Shown one piece after another: positions 32,744 through 43,207 of a DNA stretch of 64,000 bases. Numbering within the stretch: the stretch's first letter is position 1; the number at the start of each line of letters is the position of its first letter. The position numbers were made by a program, and so were the translations under genes. The notes below the pieces were generated by a model that saw nothing but the letters and a program-made list of their open reading frames with translations, did not search any database and was not told the origin of the DNA. Source of the DNA: Globisporangium splendens (taxonomy: Eukaryota > Oomycota > Peronosporomycetes > Pythiales > Pythiaceae). Location of the stretch: contig VFIW01000137.1 of the NCBI GenBank assembly GCA_006386115.1, forward strand, positions 1 through 64,000, given 5' to 3'.

Positions 32744-34324
32744 TTAGAACGACACGAGCGAGCGACCATCGGCTCGAGGGCAGACCGCGGCGTTCGGGAG
32801 CGACTTGATGTACACCTCGAGCGCCGTGTCGATGCGCGAGGCCTCGGCTTCGCTCACGACCACGCGGATGACGCTCACGCCCGGGATCACCACGAACTCG
32901 GACGTGTACAGGTAGTTGCTGAGCGCGAGCTTGAACGTGTCCGTGTCGAGCAGCGGACCCGAGCGCGTCGGGTGCTCGAAGTACTCGATGCTCGCGATGT
33001 CGCCTGCGCTCGCGCCTGTGCACTTGAACGTGTACTTGAAGCCGCCCGGGTGCACGTAGAGACCGTTGAGCTGGATGGTGCTGGCGGCGCCGCAGCTCGT
33101 GAGCATCTCGCGCTTGATGAACGCCTTGAGCGACGCACCGTCCGTCTCGATGACCATGAGCGTGTTGCCGAAGGGCGACCAGCCGATGACCTGGCCGATC
33201 GTGAGTGAGCCCGCCGGGTACACTGTGTCCGTGCGGATGCCGCCGCCGTTCATGACCGTGAGGTCGGCGCTGCCGTTGCCGTAGAACGCGAGCGATGCCT
33301 CCGTGAAGATGCTGGCGACTGGCGCATCCGCGGCACGCACGAGCTTGTTGGTCACGTCGAGCGGCTCACAGAGCGATCCGATGACGCGCGCGTGGAGCAC
33401 GCCGATGGTCGTCGAGTACTGCGCGATGGAGGCGTCGAGGCTCGGATCCGTCGGCAGCTCCTCGGTGATCGGAATGTTGGTATGCGTCATGCGTGCTGTG
33501 GCTGCGAGCGAGCCGTTGGCGGCAAAGTACTCGATGTGCGACGTCCAGATGGAGCGGAAGTCCAGATCGGCCTTGAGGTACGGCGCGCCGAAGTTGGTCT
33601 GCAGCATGGCCGTGTGGTCGTGACCGGCGTAGATGAGGTTGACACCCGTGACCTCCTTCGAGAACCGGTTGTCGTCCGCGAGGTCTTGGTGCGTGAGCGC
33701 GATGATGAAGTCCACGCCCTGCGCCTGGAGCTGCGCGACCTGCACCTTGGCGGCCTCGATCGGGTCCGTCCAGTAGAGTCCCTTGCTCGAGTCCTTCATG
33801 TCGTACATGACGCCGAAGAAGCCGATCTTGATCTTGCCGAACACGGGGTCGTTGAACGTCTTGACGGCGCGTGGCCGCGTCGAGCGCAACAGCGAGCCCG
33901 TCGCGAGCTCGTAGCAGTTGGCGTTGAGCCACGGGAAGTTGGACGCGGCCGTGACGTTGAAGAACGCGTCGAGCCCGAAGTCGAACTCGTGGTTGCCCAG
34001 ACTCGCAAAGTCGAGACCGAGCGCGTTGTGCGCCGTGACCATCTGCATGCCGTAGAACTGCGACGACCAAAGGCTCGGCGACATGGTGTCGCCCGCGAAG
34101 AGCACGAGCGAGTTGGGGTTCTTGGCGCGCATGGCCTTGACGAGCGGCACCACGCGCGACGGTCCGCCCAGGTTGAGCCCGTTCACGCTATCCTGCAGCA
34201 TCTCGTACACGTCGTTGTACGAGATCACGTCCACGATCGCCGTCGGCGTGCGCTGCGCAGACGCAGGCGAAGCTGGCAGTACGGTGGCCATGACCACAGC
34301 GAGCAGCGAGTAAAGGATCTTCAT
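32744..34324 (-). CDS. Secreted 5'-nucleotidase-like metallophosphoesterase
   Basis: This intronless gene encodes 526 residues. Residues 1-23 form a signal peptide ending ASPASA. The calcineurin-like metallophosphoesterase domain has the expected metal sites: YNDVY with Asp38, FAGDT with Asp79, GNHEFDFG with Asn111 and His112, LTHQ with His212, and AGHDH with His235 and His237. The C-terminal half matches the 5'-nucleotidase C-terminal domain (VMNGGGIRTD and a substrate-binding region). It likely hydrolyses extracellular or vacuolar nucleotides or related phosphate esters. The second residue of the classical DxH pair is Tyr40 instead of His. No GPI signal or trans-membrane anchor is evident at the C-terminus. 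The Met at 34324 was chosen because it begins the signal peptide; the open frame extends to 34420. Confidence 0.88.
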   Translation of the reverse strand: MKILYSLLAVVMATVLPASPASAQRTPTAIVDVISYNDVYEMLQDSVNGLNLGGPSRVVPLVKAMRAKNPNSLVLFAGDTMSPSLWSSQFYGMQMVTAHNALGLDFASLGNHEFDFGLDAFFNVTAASNFPWLNANCYELATGSLLRSTRPRAVKTFNDPVFGKIKIGFFGVMYDMKDSSKGLYWTDPIEAAKVQVAQLQAQGVDFIIALTHQDLADDNRFSKEVTGVNLIYAGHDHTAMLQTNFGAPYLKADLDFRSIWTSHIEYFAANGSLAATARMTHTNIPITEELPTDPSLDASIAQYSTTIGVLHARVIGSLCEPLDVTNKLVRAADAPVASIFTEASLAFYGNGSADLTVMNGGGIRTDTVYPAGSLTIGQVIGWSPFGNTLMVIETDGASLKAFIKREMLTSCGAASTIQLNGLYVHPGGFKYTFKCTGASAGDIASIEYFEHPTRSGPLLDTDTFKLALSNYLYTSEFVVIPGVSVIRVVVSEAEASRIDTALEVYIKSLPNAAVCPRADGRSLVSF

Positions 34325-37113
34325 CTTGTAAGGTTGTGTGGAGATGGGAGTGTGTGGATGTGGCACAATGCCTGCCGATTGAAGAATGAGAACAAGAGAG
34401 AGAAAACAAGCGGCTTGCAAAGAGACGTGTGGGTGTCAATCACTCCGTGCTGGCGGTCCACCGGCCAGCCAGAGAGAAAGAGAGAGAGCAAGGCTGTGAC
34501 TTGCATCCCCATGGATTGGTCCAGCAGCACGCTCTCATCCCCATCATCTCACACAAAGCTCCCGTGGATGGATCCCGTCGACGTACACAAAGCACAGCAC
34601 ATCTCTATCCATCAACCGAGTCACTCAGAGAGAGATTCCATTATGCGGCATGATTTGAATCCGTTATGCCATTGAGTCCTGTTTCTTGTGCGGAGGATTC
34701 GCTTCCGAGATGTAAAGCGGACAGGGACGAGGCGTCCACGTTGTGGTGTCTTCCTTCCCCCACCATCCCCACAAAGATGATGAGAAAAGAGTCGACGCCA
34801 GTCGAGCACATGACATACACACAGCGTAGCTCTTCGACATCTTCTCAAGCCACGTTGTTGAAAAAAAGAAAACCAAACCAGTTGAATCAGAGCCTCCTGG
34901 TTCGAATAAGTCAAAAAAAAACTACCAAGTGGGTGGCTTTATTTTGAAGATCTCATCGTCATATGGAGTGCAGGTGCTATAACTTCGAGACGTCCCTGAG
35001 TCACCGCCAGCAGCTCTATTTCCTATATCAATGCAGTACAATTATCTTAGATCTATAGTCATCCAGTTGATGCTGCCAGCAGTTGCATTTCGAGCCATTT
35101 TCGAGGCAACCTTCTAGCAGAGCTGCTGATTTTAGGATTCTTGCAGAAGCAGAGTGATGACGAAAAAGTTCCAGGTTCCAGTGGTGCACAAGTACCGGAA
35201 CACGTCGGATGCGCTGATTAATAACAGCCACAGTACTAGCCGCGAGGTCAAGGAGATTCGCGGGGCGATACTTTATAAACAAACAGCAGCGCGTGCTTAT
35301 GACAAGCTCGTGACCATGCTGCACGAATCATTTCGTGAGATTCCGCCGACCATGGCTCACGATCCGAGGCGAAGTGCACCCATCCCCTCCTGTCACTCGG
35401 AGAGCTTTCGGTGACAGCCGTGATAAAACGTGGGAGAGAAAGGCCAGCATCTCAAATACGCCTAATTAGGTATGACAAATGCATCGAGTCAGTACCGGAT
35501 TATATGAACGACCGGATTTCGAGAACTCGCTGCTGAGGCGAGTGAATGTGGACGAATCACTGGGTCAACGTGGACTCCACATCGAAGGACCTTCATGTGT
35601 GCCGAGCAAGGACGGCGTCGCTATACACCGTCTCAGCTCTACAGAGCTCTCGTTGTGGCTATTGACGCGTTGTGTCATACCAGTATGTGATACACCGAAT
35701 TGCGTGTGCAGAATGGCCAGCGGTGTTCGATTGAAGTTCAAGGTTTTTGGGAGTGGGTTTCCCTGATGACCACGTGCGGTGCGACTATCAACACATGAGT
35801 TGGCAACGGCTCGCGTTTTCAGCGCTCGTGTCTCGGACAGAGCTCTTTAAAAGGAGGCGAGTGTGAGCGCCTTGATACCGGCAGCAGCGCCATGTGGCAG
35901 CAAGAGCCTTGCGAGAGCTGTGCAGGTGCATGCATGCTGCGATATCGAGTTACACGAAATTCGAATGTTGCGACAATCACCCACCCTTTGACGCGCACTC
36001 TGTCACGCACTTTCGGCAAGCATCGCAGGACGATGCAAAGTGCATCCTGGTCCGTCCACTTTCCCTATCATTTGTTGCACACACAAACGCAGTTGAGCGC
36101 ACGATGTGACAGCGACCCTAAAGGAGTGTTAATACTGTGTAATCCCCATGCGTGTCGCCCAGGTATCGAGATGCGATCTGTTTGAGAGCAGCGCAGGCAG
36201 CAGAGCTCCTCATGTTGCTCCTCCTGCGTCTGAATGGGTGCGCGTTGAATGCTTGGTTTCCAACAGCATCTTGTGCATGTCCCCATTGACGCCGACGGAG
36301 GGAGAAAGGATACGAAATGAGAGGCATCGTCGCTCCCATAATTTTTGCCCAGGTGCAAATATGTGAGGGTCACGCCCATGACCTGCGATACAGCCACCAA
36401 GGGTGTGACATCGTACAGAGCACCGAGTCGTGAGAGAGACGAAACCCAGCGGATGACTGGCTCCTGCACCAGCGGTACAGAGATCGATTGGAGCAGATTG
36501 TCCATCGCAGCACTGGCGTTTCCTCTGCTGGGTTTGCGTTATGTGTGGGTTCTTTTTCTGTTTTCCGCTTCAGATCTCTGTGGAACCAATAAACAACCAT
36601 CCAGAGCGTGTCAGGACAATCAGTCAATCAGCTCACTAAGCAAACACTTGCAGACTCGTGCGAGGCGGTTGCTTATCACTCCCTCACCCACACTTTCCTG
36701 ATGAGCCCTCATCGTTATAGTTTCATTGACACCCGCATCCACGCCATTGCCATCGAGTGTGCAACCTGGAGCTCCCTTGCGCATGCACAGTGTGAGGAGC
36801 TTGGGCTGGCCACAAATGAGAGAATGAACTAACAGATGCATGAGATGGTCGTGTGGATGGATAGATCACGTGATTCTTTCTCCAATGTAAGCGTCGTAGT
36901 CGAGCAGTGAGGACATATTGTTCCGAGAAGGAAGACGCAGAAAAAGCTGAGCTTGAGTGGGATGCGAGAAGTGACGGATTTTGTCCAAGAAAGTCGATCA
37001 AGCACGATTTGTAGAGGCAGCAGTTTGGTTCAACTACGCATTCTTGTATTCAAAATCCAGTCTACTTACCCGGATATGCAGATATTTTCTTTTGCTTTTG
37101 ACGAAGAATTCTT
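34325..37113. other. 2.8 kb gene-poor interval
   Basis: This is the largest gap in the right part of the window, lying between the 5' end of the nucleotidase gene and the 3' end of GH1 copy B. Several short frames exist on both strands (the longest under 150 codons), none with recognisable domains or credible exon structure. I found no tRNA, snRNA or transposon signature. It may contain species-specific or untranslated RNA genes that cannot be seen by eye. Confidence 0.35.
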
Positions 37114-38535
37114 CTACTCGGTGAAGACGTTGTTGCGCAGCGTCTCGCCAAACCAGAGCGCCGATTTCTTCGGCACACGCTCCTGGGTCTCGTAGTCGAC
37201 CCAGTGCAAGCCAAAGCGCTTCGAGTACCCGGCAGCCCACTCGTAGTTGTCGATGAACGACCACGCAAAGTAGCCGCGCACGTCGGCACCCTGCGCAATC
37301 ACGCGGTGCATGCCAGTGACGTACTCCTTGTAGAACTCGACGCGGAAGTCGTCGTTCTGCGCTTCCTCCTTGGTCTCCGCGGACCACGCGCAGCCGTTCT
37401 CGGTCACGTAGATGCCACCCGACGGGTTGTATCGCTTCTGGATCCACAGCAAGAGCTTCTCGAAGCCCCACGGCACGACGGACCAGCCGATGTCCGTGCG
37501 CTTCCAGCCCGGATCCATGCTGCCTTCGACGCCCTGGTCCGAGATGACACCGCCCGTGCAGTCGCTCGGCGGTGGGATGCCGGCCGCAAACGATTTAGAC
37601 GGCGTCACGTACTCGGTGCCGCAGTGGTTCAAGCCAAAGAAATCGCTGCTTCCTTTAAGCAATTTCTTCTCCTCGTCTGTGAACTTTGGCAAGCGATCGC
37701 CGACGATATCCTTCATGAGCTGCGGGTAATCGCCAAAGTAGATCGGGTCCGCCGACCAGCCGAGGATGAAAATGACGGCACGCTCCGCAGCCTCGGCGTT
37801 CGCCTTAGCCTCCTCCGGATCGCCCGTTACCTTTGGTTCGCGCCAGTCGCAGTTGAGCGCGACGCCGATGCGACTGCCTTGCGTTGGCTGGAATTCGCGG
37901 CGGTACACGTCCACGGTCCTGGCGTGGGTCAGCAGCATGTTGTGCGTGGCTGTGTACGGCTCCGTGTGCGGGTTGTGGCGTCTGCCCGGAGCATGGACGC
38001 CGATGCCAAAGCCCAAGGACGACAAGATCCACGGCTCGTTCAGCGACAACCACGACTTGACGCGGTCGCCGAAGCGTTGGAAGCACACGCGCGCGTAGGC
38101 TGCAAATGCATCCTGGATGTGTTTGCCACCGAGCCAGCCGTCGAACTCCGTCGCGAGCGGCAGATCCCAATGGTACAGCGTCACCACGGGCTCAATGCCG
38201 TTCGCAATGAGCCCATCGATCGAGCGGTTGTAGAAGTCCACGCCTTCCTCGTTGACTTGACCGACACCCGCAGGGATGATGCGCGGCCACGAGATGGACA
38301 TGCGGTAGTGCTTGAGTCCCATGTTCTTCATGAGCTGCACGTCCTCCTTGTAGCGGTGGTAGTGGTCGATCGCGGCCACACCCGTGTCGCCGTTCGCGGT
38401 CTTGCCAGGCGTGCGCGAGAACGCGTCCCAGATGGAGTCGCCGCGGCCGCCCTCGTTCGTCGCGCCTTCGATCTGGTACACGGCCGCGGACACACCCCAC
38501 GCAAAGCCCTCGAGGAAGCGAATGTCTTGGGTCAT
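37114..38535 (-). CDS. GH1 beta-glucosidase, copy B
   Basis: This intronless gene encodes 473 residues and is clearly paralogous to the gene at 29416 and in the opposite orientation, about 6.3 kb away. It has the N-terminal FAWGVSAAVYQIEG motif, acid/base Glu167 in SLNEPW, nucleophile Glu379 in IYVTENG, and the YFAWSFIDNYEW motif. The frame shows no decay. It differs at a usually invariant active-site position: the LNHYGT motif of copy A is LNHCGT here (Cys305), so the Tyr that hydrogen-bonds the nucleophile in GH1 enzymes is missing. The 120s loop (LATEFDG) is two residues shorter than in copy A. No signal peptide is visible. It may be a beta-glucosidase with altered activity or specificity. 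Confidence 0.93.
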   Translation of the reverse strand: MTQDIRFLEGFAWGVSAAVYQIEGATNEGGRGDSIWDAFSRTPGKTANGDTGVAAIDHYHRYKEDVQLMKNMGLKHYRMSISWPRIIPAGVGQVNEEGVDFYNRSIDGLIANGIEPVVTLYHWDLPLATEFDGWLGGKHIQDAFAAYARVCFQRFGDRVKSWLSLNEPWILSSLGFGIGVHAPGRRHNPHTEPYTATHNMLLTHARTVDVYRREFQPTQGSRIGVALNCDWREPKVTGDPEEAKANAEAAERAVIFILGWSADPIYFGDYPQLMKDIVGDRLPKFTDEEKKLLKGSSDFFGLNHCGTEYVTPSKSFAAGIPPPSDCTGGVISDQGVEGSMDPGWKRTDIGWSVVPWGFEKLLLWIQKRYNPSGGIYVTENGCAWSAETKEEAQNDDFRVEFYKEYVTGMHRVIAQGADVRGYFAWSFIDNYEWAAGYSKRFGLHWVDYETQERVPKKSALWFGETLRNNVFTE

Positions 38536-39708
38536 GGTCTGAGTGTGTGGGGAGAGCGCTAGAGCTACTTGGTGTGGCTATTGCAGCGTAAATCGAGGAA
38601 TGATGCATGCGAATGTAACTTTTTTCCCTGAGCACGCAGGGATGGCTACGTGCTGCAAGGTTGATGACGGTCTCTGTGACCATAAACGTCCCACTCTGTG
38701 GATTGTGCCCAGCAGGGACATAAAGTCGTCGGTGATTGGCTACAATTGTATTGACACTCTCGGATTGGTGGAAATAGGATGTAGCCATGGTCGTGTTGAT
38801 GCTCGCTCGTGTGACCAGAGAAGGTGGATCCAGCACGCACACTCGGTGACAACAAAACTTCAGCCCGTGTTCAGGAGAGAAGGACAACGAATGCAATGCA
38901 TGAGCGGCGTAGTGAAGCATCAGCTTGCGATCGCCAGCCTCTGTGAGCAGACCTTGGGCTCCAGCAGACTCGACAGAGTTTTGCTGCCATGTGCACTGCA
39001 ACTGGCTTTGCGTTCGCCCTTAGGCATCGACAAGGAATGGTCTGCCTTCCTGCTCCTGTTGACGCGCTCGTGTGTGCGGCAAACGTGGTCACACTAAGCA
39101 AAAAGAAGTCGTGTGGCAGCTCAAAGTTCAACGAGGACGTGAATTGTGCTGTGGCAAGCATGCCCCTAAACTAGGGACTTCTGGTTCAAGGTTACATTGT
39201 GTAACCCACTCCAACATAATAACTAATACCAGTAGATTCGGACAAGCACAAGCAGACGTTTGCAACACAACATGCAAAGATGCCATGAAAGGGTATCCCA
39301 CCCAGCAACGTGCATGTTGGCAAGTGTATCCTGGCAAACAATGCAAGTAGCTATGCAAACACACCCTGTTTTAGCTGACTTCCGCAAGCTTAAGCTCGTC
39401 AAATGCACGCGCCTACTGCGTACATCCGAGCACTGCATGGAGCAAGAATTGCAAGTCGACAAATAGGCACCAAACAAACAAAAAGGCATGTCGGCAATGT
39501 TCCCCTGCCAAGCAAGCGTACACACCGACAGAGGTGCCCTGTTTTAGCAAACCCAGCATATCGGTGCAGCGCATTTTTGAGACTAGTTTGGCTTGCTCGC
39601 CTTTTTGTGTGTTTTGGCTGCTTGTTGGATTTTGTTCACCATGTTTATCGTTATTATATAGCAGTGGCTTATACTCCCTCAAGCCGAAGCGGAGAGCTGC
39701 TTACTTGG
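38536..39708. other. Intergenic region, no gene recognised
   Basis: This is 1.17 kb between the start of GH1 copy B and the 3' end of the clamp-loader gene. The words CCCTGTTTTAGC and GGCAAG-like sequences recur (for example 39365 and 39539), but no larger repeat or coding unit is apparent. Confidence 0.4.
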
Positions 39709-40686
39709 TTACTTGGTCGCCGCAGCTGTGGCCGTGGCACACAGGCGCGCAATGAGGCCGTGGATCTGCAGCAGCGTGGAGACGCCGTCGGCGATGGCCA
39801 TGTGCGTCGTGCCGATCTCCTTCACGAACTCGAGCTTGAGCTTCTCGTCCATGTCGAAGGACTTGGCCACGCGGAAGATCGTGCCGATGATATCGATGGC
39901 CGAGTACCCGGTGCGCCAGAGCGCGACGACCTCCTTCTCAGCGCCGTCGATCTTGCCCGCGACGCACTGCTCGATGATCGAGCGCACGACGGTCGGATGC
40001 GGCTGGTCACACACTTTGAACACGTTCGTGTCGCTGATGAAGCCAAAGCCCGAGTACGTGGCTTGGAGGTTGTTGAGCGCATTGCGCATGTCGCCCTCGG
40101 CCGTGAAGATGAGCGCCGCGAGTCCGTCGTCGCGGTACCCGACCTTCTCGGACTGACACACCTGCAGCAGTCGCTCGAGCACCATCTCGTCCTTGAGCCG
40201 CGTGAACCGCAGGATCGCGCAGCGACTCTGGATCGGCTCGATGATCTTGGTCGAGTTGTTGCACGCGAGTGCGAAGCGCGTCGTGCTCGAGAAGATCTCC
40301 ATCGTGCGGCGCAGCGCCTGCTGCGCGGCCGCGGTCATCGAGTCGGCCTCATCCAAGATCACGATCTTGTGGCGACCGAGCGGCAGCGTCACCTTCTGCT
40401 GCGCGAACATCTTGATCTTGTTGCGCACCGTGTCGATGCCGCGGTCGTCCGACGCGTTGAGCTCAAGTACCGCCTGCTTCATGGACGCGCCGAGCAGCTC
40501 GCGCGCGAGACAGAGGATGCTGGTGGTCTTGCCTGTGCCCGGCGGACCCGAGATGATGAGGTTCGTCATGTTGCCGTCCTTGGCCATGGCGCGCAGACAC
40601 TCGATCGTGTCGCGGTTGCCCACGACGTCCGTCAGCGTCTGCGGCCGGTACTTCTCCACCCACGGTGCCTCGAACTCGTCCGCCAT
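39709..40686 (-). CDS. RFC2: Replication factor C small subunit (RFC2 / yeast Rfc4 type)
   Basis: This intronless gene encodes 325 residues, matching the usual length of this clamp-loader subunit. The AAA+ domain has Walker A GPPGTGKT (47-54), Walker B LDEAD (111-115) and the SRC motif (154-156) that supplies the arginine finger to the neighbouring subunit. Subfamily-specific blocks such as [27 protein letters not shown] and SGFGFI identify the human RFC2/yeast Rfc4 type rather than RFC3, 4 or 5. It works in the nucleus in the pentameric RFC that loads PCNA at primer ends, and in the alternative Rad24, Ctf18 and Elg1 complexes. It is divergently transcribed from the NIPA-like gene; an E2F-like site lies 70 nt upstream. 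Confidence 0.96.
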   Translation of the reverse strand: MADEFEAPWVEKYRPQTLTDVVGNRDTIECLRAMAKDGNMTNLIISGPPGTGKTTSILCLARELLGASMKQAVLELNASDDRGIDTVRNKIKMFAQQKVTLPLGRHKIVILDEADSMTAAAQQALRRTMEIFSSTTRFALACNNSTKIIEPIQSRCAILRFTRLKDEMVLERLLQVCQSEKVGYRDDGLAALIFTAEGDMRNALNNLQATYSGFGFISDTNVFKVCDQPHPTVVRSIIEQCVAGKIDGAEKEVVALWRTGYSAIDIIGTIFRVAKSFDMDEKLKLEFVKEIGTTHMAIADGVSTLLQIHGLIARLCATATAAATK

Positions 40687-40756
40687 CCTAACTGATGTTG
40701 ATTGTTGCGATGATGTGTGAGTGTGGAAATATGTGATGGCAGGACGCGCTGTCAGG

Positions 40757-40767
40757 TTTTCCCGCGG
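40757..40767 (+). promoter_or_regulatory. E2F-like site in divergent RFC/NIPA promoter
   Basis: TTTTCCCGCGG contains a match to the E2F consensus TTTSSCGC (as TTTCCCGC) about 70 nt upstream of the RFC start codon. RFC genes are classical E2F targets in plants and animals. Function is inferred from motif and gene identity only. Confidence 0.4.
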
Positions 40768-40775
40768 TTTTGTCA

Positions 40776-40919
40776 GAGGCTATTGACCGAGTCTGGAAGA
40801 GCAAATGCAACATATAGCCAATCGGATCGATGAATGATGCATATTTTAAACCAATCCACTGTAGTTCATGATGAGGCTATCGACCGAGTTTGAATGTGCA
40901 AAGTCAATTTACAGCCAAT
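40776..40919. repeat. Duplicated 47-nt element with CCAAT in a bidirectional promoter
   Basis: Segments 40776-40822 and 40873-40919 align without gaps over 47 nt at 37 positions. Both begin GAGGCTAT, contain GACCGAGT and end AGCCAAT. They lie 97 nt apart in the 346-nt interval between the divergent RFC and NIPA-like genes. Confidence 0.7.
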
Positions 40920-41032
40920 AGAAACAATCTATGACTTGATTTCTGACGAATAGAAAACAGGAAGAGCATTTGTGTCGCACTTGATCAGATCCCATACTGA
41001 GCTCAGGTGTAATTTTGTTCACATTGACCATA

Positions 41033-42864
41033 ATGGAGCCGCAGCAGTTCGACGCGGTGCTCGCAGACTGGCGCGACGCCACGGAGCCCCTGGACGGCAA
41101 GAGCAGCGTCGACCCGTCGTTCTTCGCCGCCTCAAGCAGTAGCAACTCGTCCACGTGGCTCTTGTCTTCTTCCTCGTTGTCGTCGTCGTCCGCTGCTGCG
41201 AAAGCGTCGCGCGCGCTCACGAGAGCGCTGGAGCAGCGCGACGAGCGCCACTGCCGCCCGTGGAGCCATGAGGATTTCCTCGCACGCGTATCGAGCTTCT
41301 CCATCGGCACGTGGTTCGCGAAGCCAGAGTCTATCTCCGTGTTTGCGTGCGCGCGCCACGGATGGAGCCACACGGGTGAGCCCGATCAGCTCTACTGTCC
41401 ATGGCAAGAAGCGCTTTTGTGCATTATGTGTTGACGAGGTTGCTATTTGTTCCACAGGACTGAAGGCGCTAATGAGTGGTTATGTGTGTAAATGTGGTGG
41501 TTGTATGTTTATTATTGTTCATTGTGTGTAGTTGTGAGCAGTATCTGTGCTTTAAAATCGACGCCAAGCTCAGCGAAAAGGTACGCAAAGCCTCATATCT
41601 CACTAAAGTTTTCGTGCGTCAATGGAGTTTGTGTAACGTGCCTGTGCGCATATCCACAGGGTACTCGCGAAGTCGCGAATGCGTTCGCCAAGTTGCTGAT
41701 CACGGGCCATTCGCCACTGTGTCCGTGGCGCGAGAATCCGTCGCCTGTCGCGTTTACCACTGTACGTGTTTCAATTGCGTCTCCTCCTTATTGCTGGTAG
41801 CTTGGCATGTTGTCTGGAAAAGCTGACACGAATGGATACTATGTAGCTTCCCATTGCGAGTCGTGCACAGGTCGTCGAGTCGCTCGTGAAGCGGATCGAG
41901 CAGTTGCTGGCTGCATGCAGCAATAATGCACAGCTGTGGGATGCGCTTCGCACGTTGCAGGTCGAGACAAGCGTCGTAAGGAAGATTCTGGCGCTACAAG
42001 TGCCAACGGGAGCCCTCAGTGGCGATAAAGATAATGACGCGTGCAATGAAAGCGTCGTCGTGGACAAGCTCAAGGCGAGCCTCGTGGAGAAATTTGGAGA
42101 CCTCGTGCGTGTTGGTGAAGAAGCAGTGGACGTGGTGTTACTGCATGTGGTCTTGCTGAGCTCGTGTGGTTGGCGACTCGAGTGGAAGCAAGAGGGTGGC
42201 GAGAACGCAGGACCTAGTGACGCGATGTGGTGCGAATTCTGCAATCGGCGCTGGTCAGTGTCGAGCTTTGCATCGATGCCTTCGCCACTATTCTCCAATT
42301 CTAATTCTGATCGCGCTGATAGTGGCGAGGTTCAGGACTCGGGTGATCTAGAAGCAATGGAGCCCAGCCGCAAACGACAGAAGCTCGGCACGCCTGACAA
42401 AATAGTAGCGGAAGCAGTGAAGACAGCGAAGGCGAACCTCCTGTCACAGCATCGCTGGTTCTGTCCGTGGGTGACTGCGCGAACCCAAGAAGACGCGACT
42501 ACGACAATGGATGACAATGTGGCCAAATTTGGCGAAAACGATGCGACTTTGTGGGATTTTATGCGCCAACCTGGATGGAAGCAATATGCCATGGTATGTG
42601 CGTTCTTGCTGCCTTGCGGGGTGAAGTGTTAATCCCTGAGTGATTGAAATCTTGTCGCTGTATGCGTGCTTTAATAATCCTTGAATGCAGGCGCTTCATT
42701 CATTGCGAGAGCCGTCGATTGAGGCTGCTGATGCAACCGCAAAGCCAACGAATACGAAGCAAGATGACGCAGTCACAGTCCACAAAGCGAGTCCCAAGCA
42801 GAGCTCTAATCCCGAGCAAGCGCTCGAGCGTGTGCGCGCTGTTCTGGGGCTTCCAGACTGGTAG
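41033..42864 (+). CDS. ZC3HC1: NIPA/ZC3HC1-like zinc-finger protein (5 exons)
   Basis: Exons 41033-41427, 41532-41580, 41660-41761, 41847-42593 and 42691-42864 give 488 residues. The first half carries the C3HC domain: FSIGTWFAKP, CARHGW, then CIICEQYLC (matching the CSSCQAFLC block of human NIPA) and HSPLCPWRENPSP. The second half has the partner domain with SSCGWRLEW, WCEFCNRRW and HRWFCPWV. Animal NIPA/ZC3HC1 is a nuclear-basket component and an F-box-like mitotic-entry factor; fungal relatives (Pml39, Rsm1) serve mRNA export. A Ser-rich N-terminal stretch and a basic SRKRQK motif are present. The first intron is my best choice out of two, selected because it restores the CxxC motif with a 104-nt intron. 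The gene shares a promoter region with RFC. Confidence 0.83.
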
Positions 42865-43207
42865 GCAGCGGATCACAACAAAAAAGTCATACAAAGTTAA
42901 AGCAGCTTACAGCACCCGCACCAGGTTAGCACCACTTCCACATAAAAGAAAAGAAAAGGCAAACAAAAGCACACGCAAAATAATGTGTTGTAGCCTCAGG
43001 CCGCGCCGAGTGGCTGCCTTGTTGAATTGTCATTACCATCACTTCACATTCCGCCTCCACTTCCTCTACAAAATCAAACTAGCTAGTTCATCCTACACAA
43101 GAAGCAGAGCCGAGTAGATAAGTGCACGACCATGTTGTTGTTGCCCCAGTTGTCCTTCCACGAAGAAACAAGACGCTGCGTCAGAACAAGAACTCGCGGC
43201 AGACTGC
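42865..43207. other. Convergent 3' flank
   Basis: This 343-nt interval lies between the ends of the NIPA-like gene and ribosomal protein L4. No gene was recognised, and it presumably contains both 3' UTRs. Confidence 0.45.

Noticed and set aside
35479..35766. 95-codon open frame in the 2.8 kb gap
   Set aside because: It has no recognisable domain, no exon partners and random composition.
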